DNA of 13,596 nucleotides from Bdellovibrionota bacterium (GTDB lineage Bacteria > Bdellovibrionota > Bacteriovoracia > Bacteriovoracales > Bacteriovoracaceae), in assembly GCA_030836365.1 (NCBI GenBank), contig JAURQB010000216.1, positions 1 to 13,596 on the forward strand. Reading direction: 5' to 3'. Shown here in pieces: positions 5,873 through 13,146 of this stretch. A program made the position numbers and the translations under genes. The stretch's first letter is position 1. Every line of letters begins with the position of its first letter. The notes beneath the pieces are model-generated. The model did not search any database. It was not told the origin of the DNA and worked only from the letters and a program-made list of their open reading frames with translations.

Positions 5873-7612
5873 ATGTACAAACTTAGACCATATCAACAAC
5901 AAGCAGTAGATTCGACGATCTCTTTTTTTCGAAAAAAAAATGAGCCTGCTGTCATTGTATTACCAACTGGCGCTGGAAAGAGTCTTGTTATTTCAGAGAT
6001 GGCAAGATTAGCGAGAGGGCGAGTATTAGTATTGGCCCATGTAAAAGAATTGGTTGAACAAAATCATGCAAAGTATGTGAGCTATGATTTAGACGCTGGT
6101 ATTTATTCAGCTGGTTTAAATCAAAAAGATGTCTCCAATAAAGTCGTTTTTGGCAGTATCCAATCGGTGGCCCGCGCAACCAGCAAATTTTTTAATGATT
6201 TTAGCTTACTTATTATCGATGAATGTCATCGCGTTAATACGGAAGATGATACGCAATACGCCTCCGTTATCAATAAGCTTAGAGAAAATAATCCACAGAT
6301 AAAAATACTCGGGTTAACTGCGACTCCTTACCGACTTGGATCTGGCTGGATTTACGAGGTTAATCAAAATGGTGAAGTTAAAAGTGAGCAGGAAAAATTT
6401 TTTAAAAGATGTGTGTTTGAATTACCGCTGAGCTTTATGATTAAGAATAAATTTCTTACTCAACCGGTGAAGGTAAATATTCCTGTTACTTGTTATGATT
6501 TTTCCGAAATTACTCAGTCAGGAAAAATGTATACAACTAGAGAAGTTGAGGAGCTGATTAAAAAACAAAAACGACTCACGCCTCTTATTATTAAAAATAT
6601 TATCGATATTACGGAAAATTACGAACGCAAAGGCGTCATGGTTTTTAGTAGTACGGTCAATCATGCAAAAGAGATTTTGGAATACCTTCCCGAGGGAGAA
6701 GCGAAGATTGTTCTTGGTGATACAGATAACGCTGAAAGAGATCGAATTATCCAAGAGTTTAAAGAGCGAAAGTTTAAGTATTTAGTAAATGTTTCGGTAT
6801 TAACGACAGGATTTGATGCGCCTCATGTGGATGTGATTGCCCTTTTAAGACCAACTGAATCGGTGAGTTTATATCAACAAATTATTGGACGCGGACTCAG
6901 ACTCGATGAGGGAAAAAGTGATTGCTTTATCCTTGATTATGCAGGAATTGGTTATGACATTTACACTCCAGAGATTGGAGAAAAAAAACCAACTCAAGAA
7001 TCTGAGATCGTTTTGGTTACCTGTCCAGCATGTGATTTTGAAAATCAATTCTGGGGAAGAGCGACTGAGGAAGGGGATGTCATTGAGCACTATGGACGAA
7101 AGTGTCGCGGCGTGAGTGTTGATAGTGAAACGCAAGAGTTAACAAAATGTGGGTATCTCTTTCGATTTAAAATATGTCACAACTGCGGGGAGCAAAATGA
7201 TGTGACTGCCAGAGAATGCCAAGAGTGTAAGGCCGTCTTAATTGACCCTGATGCCAAACTCAAGCAAGCGAGGCTTTCCAAAAATGCTCATGTATTAAAG
7301 CCTGATTCAATGGAATTTTTGGAGCGCATGGATAAAAAAGGAAATCCATTTTTAGAAGTTCGCTATTATGACTTCGATGCTAAATATTTAAGTGAGTATC
7401 ATTACTTAAACAATCAAACGAGTATCAAAAAGTTCAATATTAACTTTTTGAGATCCCATTGGCGCCGGCCTGAAATGGCGGTTGACTTTGATACGCCTGA
7501 GCTCGTCGTTCGGTATCAGAAACTTCTTCGTGTTCCTTCATTTGTGATTGCAAGAAAACAAGATAAGTTTTGGAAGATAACAGAAAAAATTTTTACGGAA
7601 GACTTTAGATAA
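5873..7612 (+). CDS. radD: RadD (YejH) DNA-repair superfamily 2 helicase
   Basis: This 579-residue protein matches E. coli RadD (586 residues, from memory) from end to end, with identical blocks such as AVIVLPTGAGKSLVI, RGRVLVLAHVKELV and VLTTGFDAPHVD. RadD is an ATP-dependent SF2 protein acting in post-replication and double-strand-break repair with RecA and SSB in the cytoplasm. Visible motifs are Walker A LPTGAGKS (30-37), DECH (116-119), TAT (149-151) and motif VI QIIGRGLR (336-343). There are also two C-terminal zinc-ribbon-like Cys sets (C384/C387 with C411/C426, and C435/C438/C449/C452), followed by a roughly 120-residue tail. It appears complete. The ATG at 5873 begins the conserved LRPYQQ motif at residue 4. 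The stop abuts the stop of the convergent gene with no base between. Confidence 0.95.
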   Translation: MYKLRPYQQQAVDSTISFFRKKNEPAVIVLPTGAGKSLVISEMARLARGRVLVLAHVKELVEQNHAKYVSYDLDAGIYSAGLNQKDVSNKVVFGSIQSVARATSKFFNDFSLLIIDECHRVNTEDDTQYASVINKLRENNPQIKILGLTATPYRLGSGWIYEVNQNGEVKSEQEKFFKRCVFELPLSFMIKNKFLTQPVKVNIPVTCYDFSEITQSGKMYTTREVEELIKKQKRLTPLIIKNIIDITENYERKGVMVFSSTVNHAKEILEYLPEGEAKIVLGDTDNAERDRIIQEFKERKFKYLVNVSVLTTGFDAPHVDVIALLRPTESVSLYQQIIGRGLRLDEGKSDCFILDYAGIGYDIYTPEIGEKKPTQESEIVLVTCPACDFENQFWGRATEEGDVIEHYGRKCRGVSVDSETQELTKCGYLFRFKICHNCGEQNDVTARECQECKAVLIDPDAKLKQARLSKNAHVLKPDSMEFLERMDKKGNPFLEVRYYDFDAKYLSEYHYLNNQTSIKKFNINFLRSHWRRPEMAVDFDTPELVVRYQKLLRVPSFVIARKQDKFWKITEKIFTEDFR

Positions 7613-8155
7613 CTATTTTTTAGAACAAGTTATTCGCGCTAGATAGTTATAATTTCCGTCTTTTTCACCTTTTGCGTAAATTTTTCTGATAAGCTTATTT
7701 CCAGATCGACTGTAGAGGGATTTAAAATATTTCGGATAGTTCCCAGTTGCATGATCTGGATAGTTTGCGACAGATAAATTATCCCAAGTGATATATTCAG
7801 TCATCCCATTTGCAGAACAGGACATAAAGATGGTTAATTCGGGAGGAGTGCTGTCTTCAAAAACGTTTTTGTCCCATACCGATTTATTGTTTCTGTTTAG
7901 AGCGTTGACTTCATCCAATATCGTTTCTGGTGAGCTGAAAATAGTGTCTTTAATGATTTTTGATCTAATCGTTGTTGCAGACGGATTACTGATTTCAAAT
8001 GTTAGCGTTTTTAGTGCAATATTAGCCGCGACAACTTCAAATGGATTAAGAAGAGCTGAAGAGACGCTGCAGCTGCTCCATTTGCCTTGAATTGAAGGGC
8101 AAGCTAAGATTTTTGATGAAATAAAAATGAGTGAAAGGAGTGTAATGATTTTCAT
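7613..8155 (-). CDS. Exported cysteine-containing protein, unknown function (possibly lipocalin-like)
   Basis: This 180-residue protein has a signal peptide MKIITLLSLIFISSKILA; the mature chain would start at Cys19. The four cysteines at 19, 29, 113 and 177 could form two disulfides. Because ILAC also resembles a lipobox, a lipoprotein cannot be excluded. The mature N-terminus CPSIQGKWSSC contains a GxW like the first strand of lipocalin-type barrels, and the rest alternates strands (KTLTFEISN, ELTIFMSC, LIRKIYAKG, NYNYLARITC), consistent with a small beta-barrel. The family is not recognised. The start at 8155 is chosen for the signal peptide and the AAAGGGG just upstream; an in-frame ATG at 8191 has no Shine-Dalgarno. 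The gene lies 57 bases downstream of the carbonic anhydrase gene on the same strand. Confidence 0.7.
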   Translation of the reverse strand: MKIITLLSLIFISSKILACPSIQGKWSSCSVSSALLNPFEVVAANIALKTLTFEISNPSATTIRSKIIKDTIFSSPETILDEVNALNRNNKSVWDKNVFEDSTPPELTIFMSCSANGMTEYITWDNLSVANYPDHATGNYPKYFKSLYSRSGNKLIRKIYAKGEKDGNYNYLARITCSKK

Positions 8156-8186
8156 AATCCCCTTTCTATTAAATAGAGAGGGGATT
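8156..8186 (-). promoter_or_regulatory. Hairpin enclosing the ribosome-binding site of the downstream exported-protein gene
   Basis: AATCCCCTTTCTATT (8156-8170) and AATAGAGAGGGGATT (8172-8186) are inverted arms matching at 14 of 15 positions. In the minus-strand mRNA the 3' arm contains the Shine-Dalgarno AAAGGGG and ends immediately before the ATG at 8155. Its partner arm supplies CCCC directly opposite the GGGG. The structure should occlude initiation unless melted or remodelled. No T tract follows, so it does not look like an intrinsic terminator for the carbonic anhydrase gene. Confidence 0.6.
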
Positions 8187-8212
8187 GGCATTTGATTTGT
8201 AAAATCTACAGG

Positions 8213-8791
8213 CTATAAAAAGTGTACTTGACCTGATGCAAGGTCATACTTTGCTCCAGAAAGAGAAATTTTTCCTTCTTTTTCTAGGCCGACAATGATC
8301 GGTGATTTTTCTCTGATCATCTCAATGGCCGCGCCAACATTATGGTTTATTGCTTCTTCGATAATGTTTTCACCATCTGCATTGATTGCTGTCTTAGCAC
8401 TGTTTCTTATTGGTGCCACGACTGCTTCTAGGGAGGGGCTCGGTAATGGGTTACCTGTTTGCTCAGCGTCGACAGCAGCAGAAACGGCACCGCAAGCACT
8501 GTGGCCCATGACAATAATTCTACTAGAACCTAAGTTCGCGGCCGCGTATTCCGCCGAGCCAATAACTTCATCCGTTGCCGTATTTCCCGCTACTCGAATA
8601 ACAAATAATTCTCCAAGCTCAGCATCAAAAATAAGCTCTGGTGGAACTCGTGAATCCGCGCAGGTGATAATGATTGTGTGAGGTGATTGACCGTTCGCCA
8701 GATCTGCTGGTTTTACATTTTTAGTGTTTGTTTGTGTGTTGATAAAGCGCTGGTTTGCGCCCAACAAGTTTTCGTTTGAGTTATTGGCCAT
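8213..8791 (-). CDS. Beta-class carbonic anhydrase
   Basis: This 192-residue protein carries the zinc-binding and catalytic residues of the beta class: CADSR (Cys44, Asp46, Arg48) and GHSACG (His97, Cys100). The GNTATDEVIGSAEYA segment between them is typical. The enzyme interconverts CO2 and bicarbonate, supplying bicarbonate to carboxylases and helping pH control. There is no signal peptide, so it is probably cytoplasmic. Length is normal to slightly short for the class. GGAG at 8798-8801, six bases upstream, fixes the start. It is divergent from the propeller-protein gene across 158 bases, and upstream of the exported cysteine protein gene. The ending ...GQVHFL follows the usual final strand (IVGLEKEGKISLSGAKYDLASG). 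Confidence 0.93.
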   Translation of the reverse strand: MANNSNENLLGANQRFINTQTNTKNVKPADLANGQSPHTIIITCADSRVPPELIFDAELGELFVIRVAGNTATDEVIGSAEYAAANLGSSRIIVMGHSACGAVSAAVDAEQTGNPLPSPSLEAVVAPIRNSAKTAINADGENIIEEAINHNVGAAIEMIREKSPIIVGLEKEGKISLSGAKYDLASGQVHFL

Positions 8792-8949
8792 GATTTTCTC
8801 CGTATTTTATTTAACTTTTACATACTCGCTAAATAGTGAGTTTTCTCAACAAAAAAAGTAAAAAAGTACCGTTTTTTTGCACTGCTTTATATAGACATTA
8901 ACTGAATCTATTTGTTACGACTTTTGTTCCTAAAAACTGAGGAGTTAAG
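8792..8949. other. Divergent intergenic region between carbonic anhydrase and propeller gene
   Basis: These 158 AT-rich bases must hold the promoters of both divergent genes. A short dyad, ACTCGCT-AAAT-AGTGAGT with one G:T pair, lies at 8824-8841 and could be an operator. TTGCAC (8878-8883) and TATATA (8888-8893) are too close together to be a -35/-10 pair. I see no confident promoter. Confidence 0.3.
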
Positions 8950-11358
8950 GTGAAAACTATTTTTATTATTTGCGCTCTTTTAATGATTTCGAACTCGGTG
9001 TTGGCCAGTTGGAGTAACTTTCGACAAAACTCATCCAACAATGCATTAAAAAATATTCTAATTAGAGAGGTGTCGTTAAATTACAATAGACGCCCTTGGA
9101 GTTTTCAAACGGATGGCCTGGTTTGGGGTACACCAATAGGTGGAGAGGGGACAATCTTTGTTGGCTCCGCCTCAAAAAAGTTCTTCGCCTTAAATGAGGC
9201 TAATGGCACTAAACAATGGCAATACCAAATATTTGATCGTGCAGATTCCTTAATTGACAGTGCCGCCGCGATGGATGAGTCAATGGTCGTGATTCCTGGT
9301 GGAGATGGGTTTCTTCATGCCGTTGATAAGAACACAGGTGAGAGAAAATGGGTCTTCAAGGCGCATCATCAAAGCGATGAAGGACATCAAGAAGGCCATA
9401 TTGTTAACAGTTTTGAAGGCAATGTAACACTTGGGCCCAATGGCCATTTTTATGCAGGTTCAGATAATGGACATATGTATTGTGTTGATAAAAATGGGAA
9501 AGAAGTTTGGAGCCTAAAGACCGATATGATGATTTGGTCCTCTCCTGCATTTTTTAATCACAAAAAGCTAATGGCATTTGGCTCTCTAGATCGGCATTTG
9601 TACCTAGTTAATTACGAGACAGGAAAAGTTATTCAAAAAATTAATCTTTCTAGTGAGGTAAAATCTTCACCTGCAATCATTGATGATCAACTTTATGTCG
9701 GCACTTCCGGAGGAATGTTCTTAAATTTTAAATTAAGAGAAGGAAAACTTAATTTACGGTGGAGTCATGAAGTTCGAGGTGAAATTTATTCTTCTCCTGT
9801 TGTCATTGAGGATCATGTTGTCTTTGGCTCACTTAATGGCTTTGTTTACGGATTAAATACTCGTAATGGTAAAAAAGTATGGGAGTTTGATACATACTCT
9901 TCTGTCTCCAGCTCACCAGTGGGGACTCGTGACGGCGTTGTCATTTTTGGTTCAAAGAATGGTAAGCTTTACGCTCTAGATGCTGCTTCGGGAAAAAGAA
10001 TATGGTCATTTAAAACAAGTAACAATCAATATAAAGTCAATCTTGATAGCAGTCCAATGATTACTGATCGTGGCAGCATTGTCGTTGGAAGCTATAACGG
10101 GAATATTTACCGAATTCCATACGAATATTGCTTCAATTTTCCACTTAATGGAGAATGTGAGTTTGGCGGAGAGCGCGATATTCCTGATTTTGTTGAGGCG
10201 TTGGCAGATGGAGATCATTTTTTATATTTAAAAAGAAATGGTGATTATATTTCGGCCGATAAACTTGAGGTGAAACGCTCAGCGATTATTAAATTGAAAT
10301 ATGTTTCAGTTAAAAATGGCGATTTAGAAAAAAATAAAGCGCTAAGTCCTGTTCGATTAAAAGTTTGGATTAATGGCACAAGATATAAAAATACTCGTGT
10401 TTCTGCAGATGGAAAATTTTTAAACCTAATTGCTCCCACGCAAGGTTGGGGCCCTGGAATAAAGCACATTAAGGTTCGGTTCGGAACATATGAGAGAAAA
10501 TCATGGTTATCAAATCGTCTTAATATTTATTTCAAGAAAAAGAGTGAAAAGAACTTTGTTTTTAATATAAAAAGAAATCGTCTTGAAGGAGAGGCACAAG
10601 AGAAGTTTCATCAATTTTACCGAGAGCTTGTCAGCGGTAAAAAATTTCTTGGTGTTAAAAACTTATTTTTATTTCAACCATCTTCACTTGAAACATATAT
10701 TCCAGCAGCGATGGATGGGCAGCAGTTTATCATTCGCTTTTTTGAGCTCAATTCGAAGGATATTGAAATAGGAACGAAGCTTGGCGCAATTGCCGTTCCC
10801 GCAACTTTTTCTAATGGAGAATTTACTCCGTTGGCGGAAACGGCCCGTTTATTTAATTTAAATGTGAGTATCATTGACTCTCACTTTTTAATGAGTAATC
10901 CATTTTATTTATCTGCTATGGGTGGGGGAATTAATTTCTCAGAGTCCTTATTTGAATATACCTTTGGAAGCCCTATGGGGAATTTTTATGCAAGCGCGAG
11001 TTGCTTAAAAATCAAGGGAAATGGCGAATCTTATCGTTTCCCAATGGAGGTGATTGATAACACTTGTGATCACAAACTTCGAATTAGCGCGCTTGGAAAA
11101 ATGAATGTTACTCGAGAAATATTACCTCAAAGTCAAAATCGTGCGAGAGTGCGGTTCTCAGGAAAGAAAATGAGAGTCACGATGAGAAAAAAATTACAAG
11201 AGGATAAAACAATAAGTGTGGTTTATCTTCAAGGTAGTGAAATAAAGCGAGTCTCTCAAGTTATTAAAAAAGGAGAGAGAGGAGTTTTAATTGAATTAAA
11301 AGACAAGAACGTATCAGTTTATAAAATATTTTTAAATGCGGATGAGCTCAGGATATAA
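8950..11358 (+). CDS. Exported PQQ-type beta-propeller protein with long unassigned C-terminal region
   Basis: This 802-residue protein starts at a GTG preceded by GAGGAG (8939-8944). A signal peptide ends at VLA19. Residues about 48-390 form a beta-propeller of PQQ/BamB-like repeats: repeated strands of the type LYALDAASGKRIWSF occur near 79-91, 122-135, 177-189, 217-231, 257-271, 299-313 and 340-354, with SSP preceding most later blades and a closing segment to 389. That suggests seven or eight blades. Residues about 410-802 have no domain I can name; 440-530 looks Ig-like (beta-rich), and single cysteines occur at 394 and 403 and later in ASCLK and NTCDH. Enzymatic PQQ-dehydrogenase residues are not evident, so a binding or scaffold role in the periplasm or at the surface is more likely. 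It is not BamB itself, being twice the usual length. Confidence 0.8.
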   Translation: MKTIFIICALLMISNSVLASWSNFRQNSSNNALKNILIREVSLNYNRRPWSFQTDGLVWGTPIGGEGTIFVGSASKKFFALNEANGTKQWQYQIFDRADSLIDSAAAMDESMVVIPGGDGFLHAVDKNTGERKWVFKAHHQSDEGHQEGHIVNSFEGNVTLGPNGHFYAGSDNGHMYCVDKNGKEVWSLKTDMMIWSSPAFFNHKKLMAFGSLDRHLYLVNYETGKVIQKINLSSEVKSSPAIIDDQLYVGTSGGMFLNFKLREGKLNLRWSHEVRGEIYSSPVVIEDHVVFGSLNGFVYGLNTRNGKKVWEFDTYSSVSSSPVGTRDGVVIFGSKNGKLYALDAASGKRIWSFKTSNNQYKVNLDSSPMITDRGSIVVGSYNGNIYRIPYEYCFNFPLNGECEFGGERDIPDFVEALADGDHFLYLKRNGDYISADKLEVKRSAIIKLKYVSVKNGDLEKNKALSPVRLKVWINGTRYKNTRVSADGKFLNLIAPTQGWGPGIKHIKVRFGTYERKSWLSNRLNIYFKKKSEKNFVFNIKRNRLEGEAQEKFHQFYRELVSGKKFLGVKNLFLFQPSSLETYIPAAMDGQQFIIRFFELNSKDIEIGTKLGAIAVPATFSNGEFTPLAETARLFNLNVSIIDSHFLMSNPFYLSAMGGGINFSESLFEYTFGSPMGNFYASASCLKIKGNGESYRFPMEVIDNTCDHKLRISALGKMNVTREILPQSQNRARVRFSGKKMRVTMRKKLQEDKTISVVYLQGSEIKRVSQVIKKGERGVLIELKDKNVSVYKIFLNADELRI

Positions 11359-11380
11359 ATTTTGGGCGGGTCCAAAATTT
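11357..11380. terminator. Shared bidirectional terminator hairpin between convergent genes
   Basis: AAATTTTGG (11357-11365) and CCAAAATTT (11372-11380) form a perfect 9-bp stem with loop GCGGGT. The arms begin inside the TAA of the propeller gene (11356-11358) and end inside the TAA of the convergent epimerase-like gene (11379-11381). Each orientation has A's before and T's after the G:C core, the symmetry expected of a short bidirectional terminator, though the T tracts are only three to four bases. Confidence 0.5.
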
Positions 11381-12020
11381 AGAGGTCTGATGACTCAATA
11401 AAATAGATACCTTTTTGATGGCCGAGAATATTCTCGGCCATTTTTTTTGCAAGAGTATCAACCTCACTTCCCATCGCTTTTATAAGCTTTTTAGGCAGCA
11501 CAGGTGAGATTTGACGATAAATCTTTATTGCCATTTCCTCTCCCCGGCGTTTTTCTGCTCGCTCTCCAATAAGAAGTGAGGGGCGATAAATATATAAAGA
11601 GGGGAGACTGAGGTTTTTTAAATAGTTTTCTGTTTCCCCCTTTATTTTATTGTAAAAAATTAGGGAACTTGCATTCGCTCCCTTTGCTGAAATAACATGG
11701 CTAGACTTAGCGTTTACTCGCTTGGCAAGGTCAAAAAAAGCAGTGACAAGGCCATAATCGACTGCTTTAAATTGTTGTTTTGTTTTTGCGTTTTTGATCG
11801 TTGTTCCTAAACTACAAACAAAAATATCACCATTAATTTGAAGGTTTTCTAAGGTTGACGGGGCCAAGTCTGAAAAAACGAATTGATCAATTTTTGATGA
11901 GTCGATATCTATTTTTTTTCGCGTAATGAGTTCTATTTTTTTTATAGCTGGAGACTCAATAAGTAGACTTAGTAGAGATTTTCCGACAAGCCCACTGGCC
12001 CCAATAAAGACGACGTTCAT
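11379..12020 (-). CDS. NAD(P)-binding Rossmann-fold protein, epimerase/TIP30 (HTATIP2)-like
   Basis: This 213-residue protein begins with a Rossmann strand and glycine motif (MNVVFIGASGLVGKS; GASGLVG at 7-13). It continues through a short-chain dehydrogenase-like core with the YxxxK pair (Tyr123, Lys127 in YNKIKGETE) and a RPSLLIGER segment (146-154) typical of the HTATIP2-like extended SDR group. It probably binds NAD(P) in the cytoplasm; the substrate is unknown. The ATG at 12020 is preferred over an in-frame TTG at 12044 because it starts the nucleotide-binding strand; the TTG would overlap the preceding gene. It begins seven bases after the phosphoesterase stop. There is no good Shine-Dalgarno, but TATAAT lies exactly six bases before the ATG. 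Confidence 0.85.
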   Translation of the reverse strand: MNVVFIGASGLVGKSLLSLLIESPAIKKIELITRKKIDIDSSKIDQFVFSDLAPSTLENLQINGDIFVCSLGTTIKNAKTKQQFKAVDYGLVTAFFDLAKRVNAKSSHVISAKGANASSLIFYNKIKGETENYLKNLSLPSLYIYRPSLLIGERAEKRRGEEMAIKIYRQISPVLPKKLIKAMGSEVDTLAKKMAENILGHQKGIYFIESSDL

Positions 12021-12026
12021 AAGAGA

Positions 12027-12032
12027 ATTATA
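12027..12032 (-). promoter_or_regulatory. TATAAT -10 element six bases before the epimerase-like ATG
   Basis: On the minus strand TATAAT overlaps the stop of the phosphoesterase gene and is followed by TCTCTT and the ATG at 12020-12018. This would allow separate, possibly leaderless, transcription of the second gene of the pair. The upstream AAGAGA and the TCTCTT also form a small six-base inverted repeat across the element. No clear -35 is visible. Confidence 0.4.
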
Positions 12033-12972
12033 AGCTCTCTTCAATATCTAAGGAAATTTTTTTACCTATAATTCCAACTTCTTTGGGCAGCGACTCTTTT
12101 TTGATAACAGAGAAATCATTGTTGATGGCGTAGCTTTCGGCGAAGATAATTTCTCCATTTCTAATTTTCAGCTCAATTATTCCTTTTGGAGAGCGTTCTT
12201 GTTGATTGGGCGCGAGAAGTTTTCTCGGCCCTCCGCCTAGGCAATTTAAACTATAAAATTTAATTCCATCTTTTTTTCCAGGGAAATAGGCGTGATGGTG
12301 TCCACTAATCCACATCTTGACGTTATATCTTTTGATTAATTCAAATAGATTATTATTTCTTAGATAATCATTTTCTCTTTTTTGGGCCACTGGAAATAAA
12401 GGGACATGTCCATAAAGAATAATTGATTTGTATTTTTGCCCTTGAATCAGCATTTTTTCAAGCCACTCAATTTGTTTTTTCTCTAGGTAGACATTAGTAG
12501 CGTCTAGGGAAATGAAAAATGCTCCACCAAATTCATAGGCATATTTAATCGGATAATCACTTGAATCGAAAAATTTAATACCTGTTGGTTTTGTTGAAAA
12601 GTTATGGCGATAGATTTTTCTCTCTAAGTGAAATGCGCTGCCATTGCTCGCATCATGATTCCCAGGGCTTGGGAGAAAGGCAATATCAGCTTGCTTGAGT
12701 GGCCATGTGACGACTTGATGAAAGCTATCCCACATGGATTGGTAATTCAGTCCTCTTTTTTGGCCAGCTACGTGATCACCTGTGCTGATAACGAGATCGG
12801 CTTTTTGCTGTTTGATGTACTCAATTGCGTCTACTACTTCTTGTGCGTAACTAGTTGATCCATAGGATCCGTTTAAATCAGAGATGACAAATAAACGGCA
12901 CTCGGCGTTTGTGCAGTCCTTACCGCGTGCGGTAGCTGTTAAAAGGAGAAAAATGAGGAGAAAGAATTTCAT
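12028..12972 (-). CDS. Exported calcineurin-like metallophosphoesterase
   Basis: This 314-residue protein has a signal peptide (MKFFLLIFLLLTATARG) and the ordered metal-binding motifs of the calcineurin-like fold: SDLN (Asp32, Asn34), GDHVAG (Asp66), GNHD (105-107), GHVP (His189) and GHHHAY (His225, His227). The first motif is DxN rather than the common DxH. It would bind two metal ions and hydrolyse a phosphoester outside the cytoplasm; the substrate is not deducible. Cys20 and Cys25 near the mature N-terminus could pair. The extra C-terminal 50 residues (ELKIRNGEIIFAESYAINN...) look like a small beta add-on. The start has GGAG, but about 12 bases away, which is longer than usual; no better ATG is visible. 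The epimerase-like gene follows after seven bases. Confidence 0.88.
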   Translation of the reverse strand: MKFFLLIFLLLTATARGKDCTNAECRLFVISDLNGSYGSTSYAQEVVDAIEYIKQQKADLVISTGDHVAGQKRGLNYQSMWDSFHQVVTWPLKQADIAFLPSPGNHDASNGSAFHLERKIYRHNFSTKPTGIKFFDSSDYPIKYAYEFGGAFFISLDATNVYLEKKQIEWLEKMLIQGQKYKSIILYGHVPLFPVAQKRENDYLRNNNLFELIKRYNVKMWISGHHHAYFPGKKDGIKFYSLNCLGGGPRKLLAPNQQERSPKGIIELKIRNGEIIFAESYAINNDFSVIKKESLPKEVGIIGKKISLDIEESL

Positions 12973-13068
12973 TATTTTTTATTACTCCATTAGCGAAAAA
13001 TAGTCTCAGGCATTGTAAGAGTTTCCTTATATTTTTTGGCCAGATTGATGCCATTTTAAGGCCTTGCT

Positions 13069-13115
13069 AACTTTACCTTACACCTGTTGTAAAAGTTACT
13101 CGGGCCGGTCAGAAT
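13069..13115 (+). promoter_or_regulatory. Candidate promoter and dyad upstream of the S8 protease gene
   Basis: TTGTAA (13087-13092) and CAGAAT (13110-13115) are separated by 17 bases and each matches four of six consensus positions. The predicted start is about 25 bases before the ATG at 13147. An imperfect dyad overlaps the -35: AACTT and TTACA (13069-13082) pair with TGTAA and AAGTT (13088-13097), with a four-base bulge. The remainder of the 174-base divergent gap holds nothing I can name. Confidence 0.25.
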
Positions 13116-13146
13116 AATCGCAATATTTTTTAACCGAGGGTCTCTG

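Noticed and set aside
6869..7135. Open frames on both strands inside radD (6869-7135 - and 6885-7115 +)
   Set aside because: Both lie wholly within the conserved helicase core and C-terminal zinc region of radD, and neither has a plausible start signal.
8295..8681. 128-residue open frame antisense to the carbonic anhydrase gene
   Set aside because: It is the reverse-strand shadow of a gene with intact catalytic motifs; it has no Shine-Dalgarno and no recognisable domain.
9196..10120. Repeated LYALDAASGKxxW-type segments as a DNA repeat array
   Set aside because: The repetition is at protein level (propeller blades); the nucleotide sequences of the blades are not near-identical.
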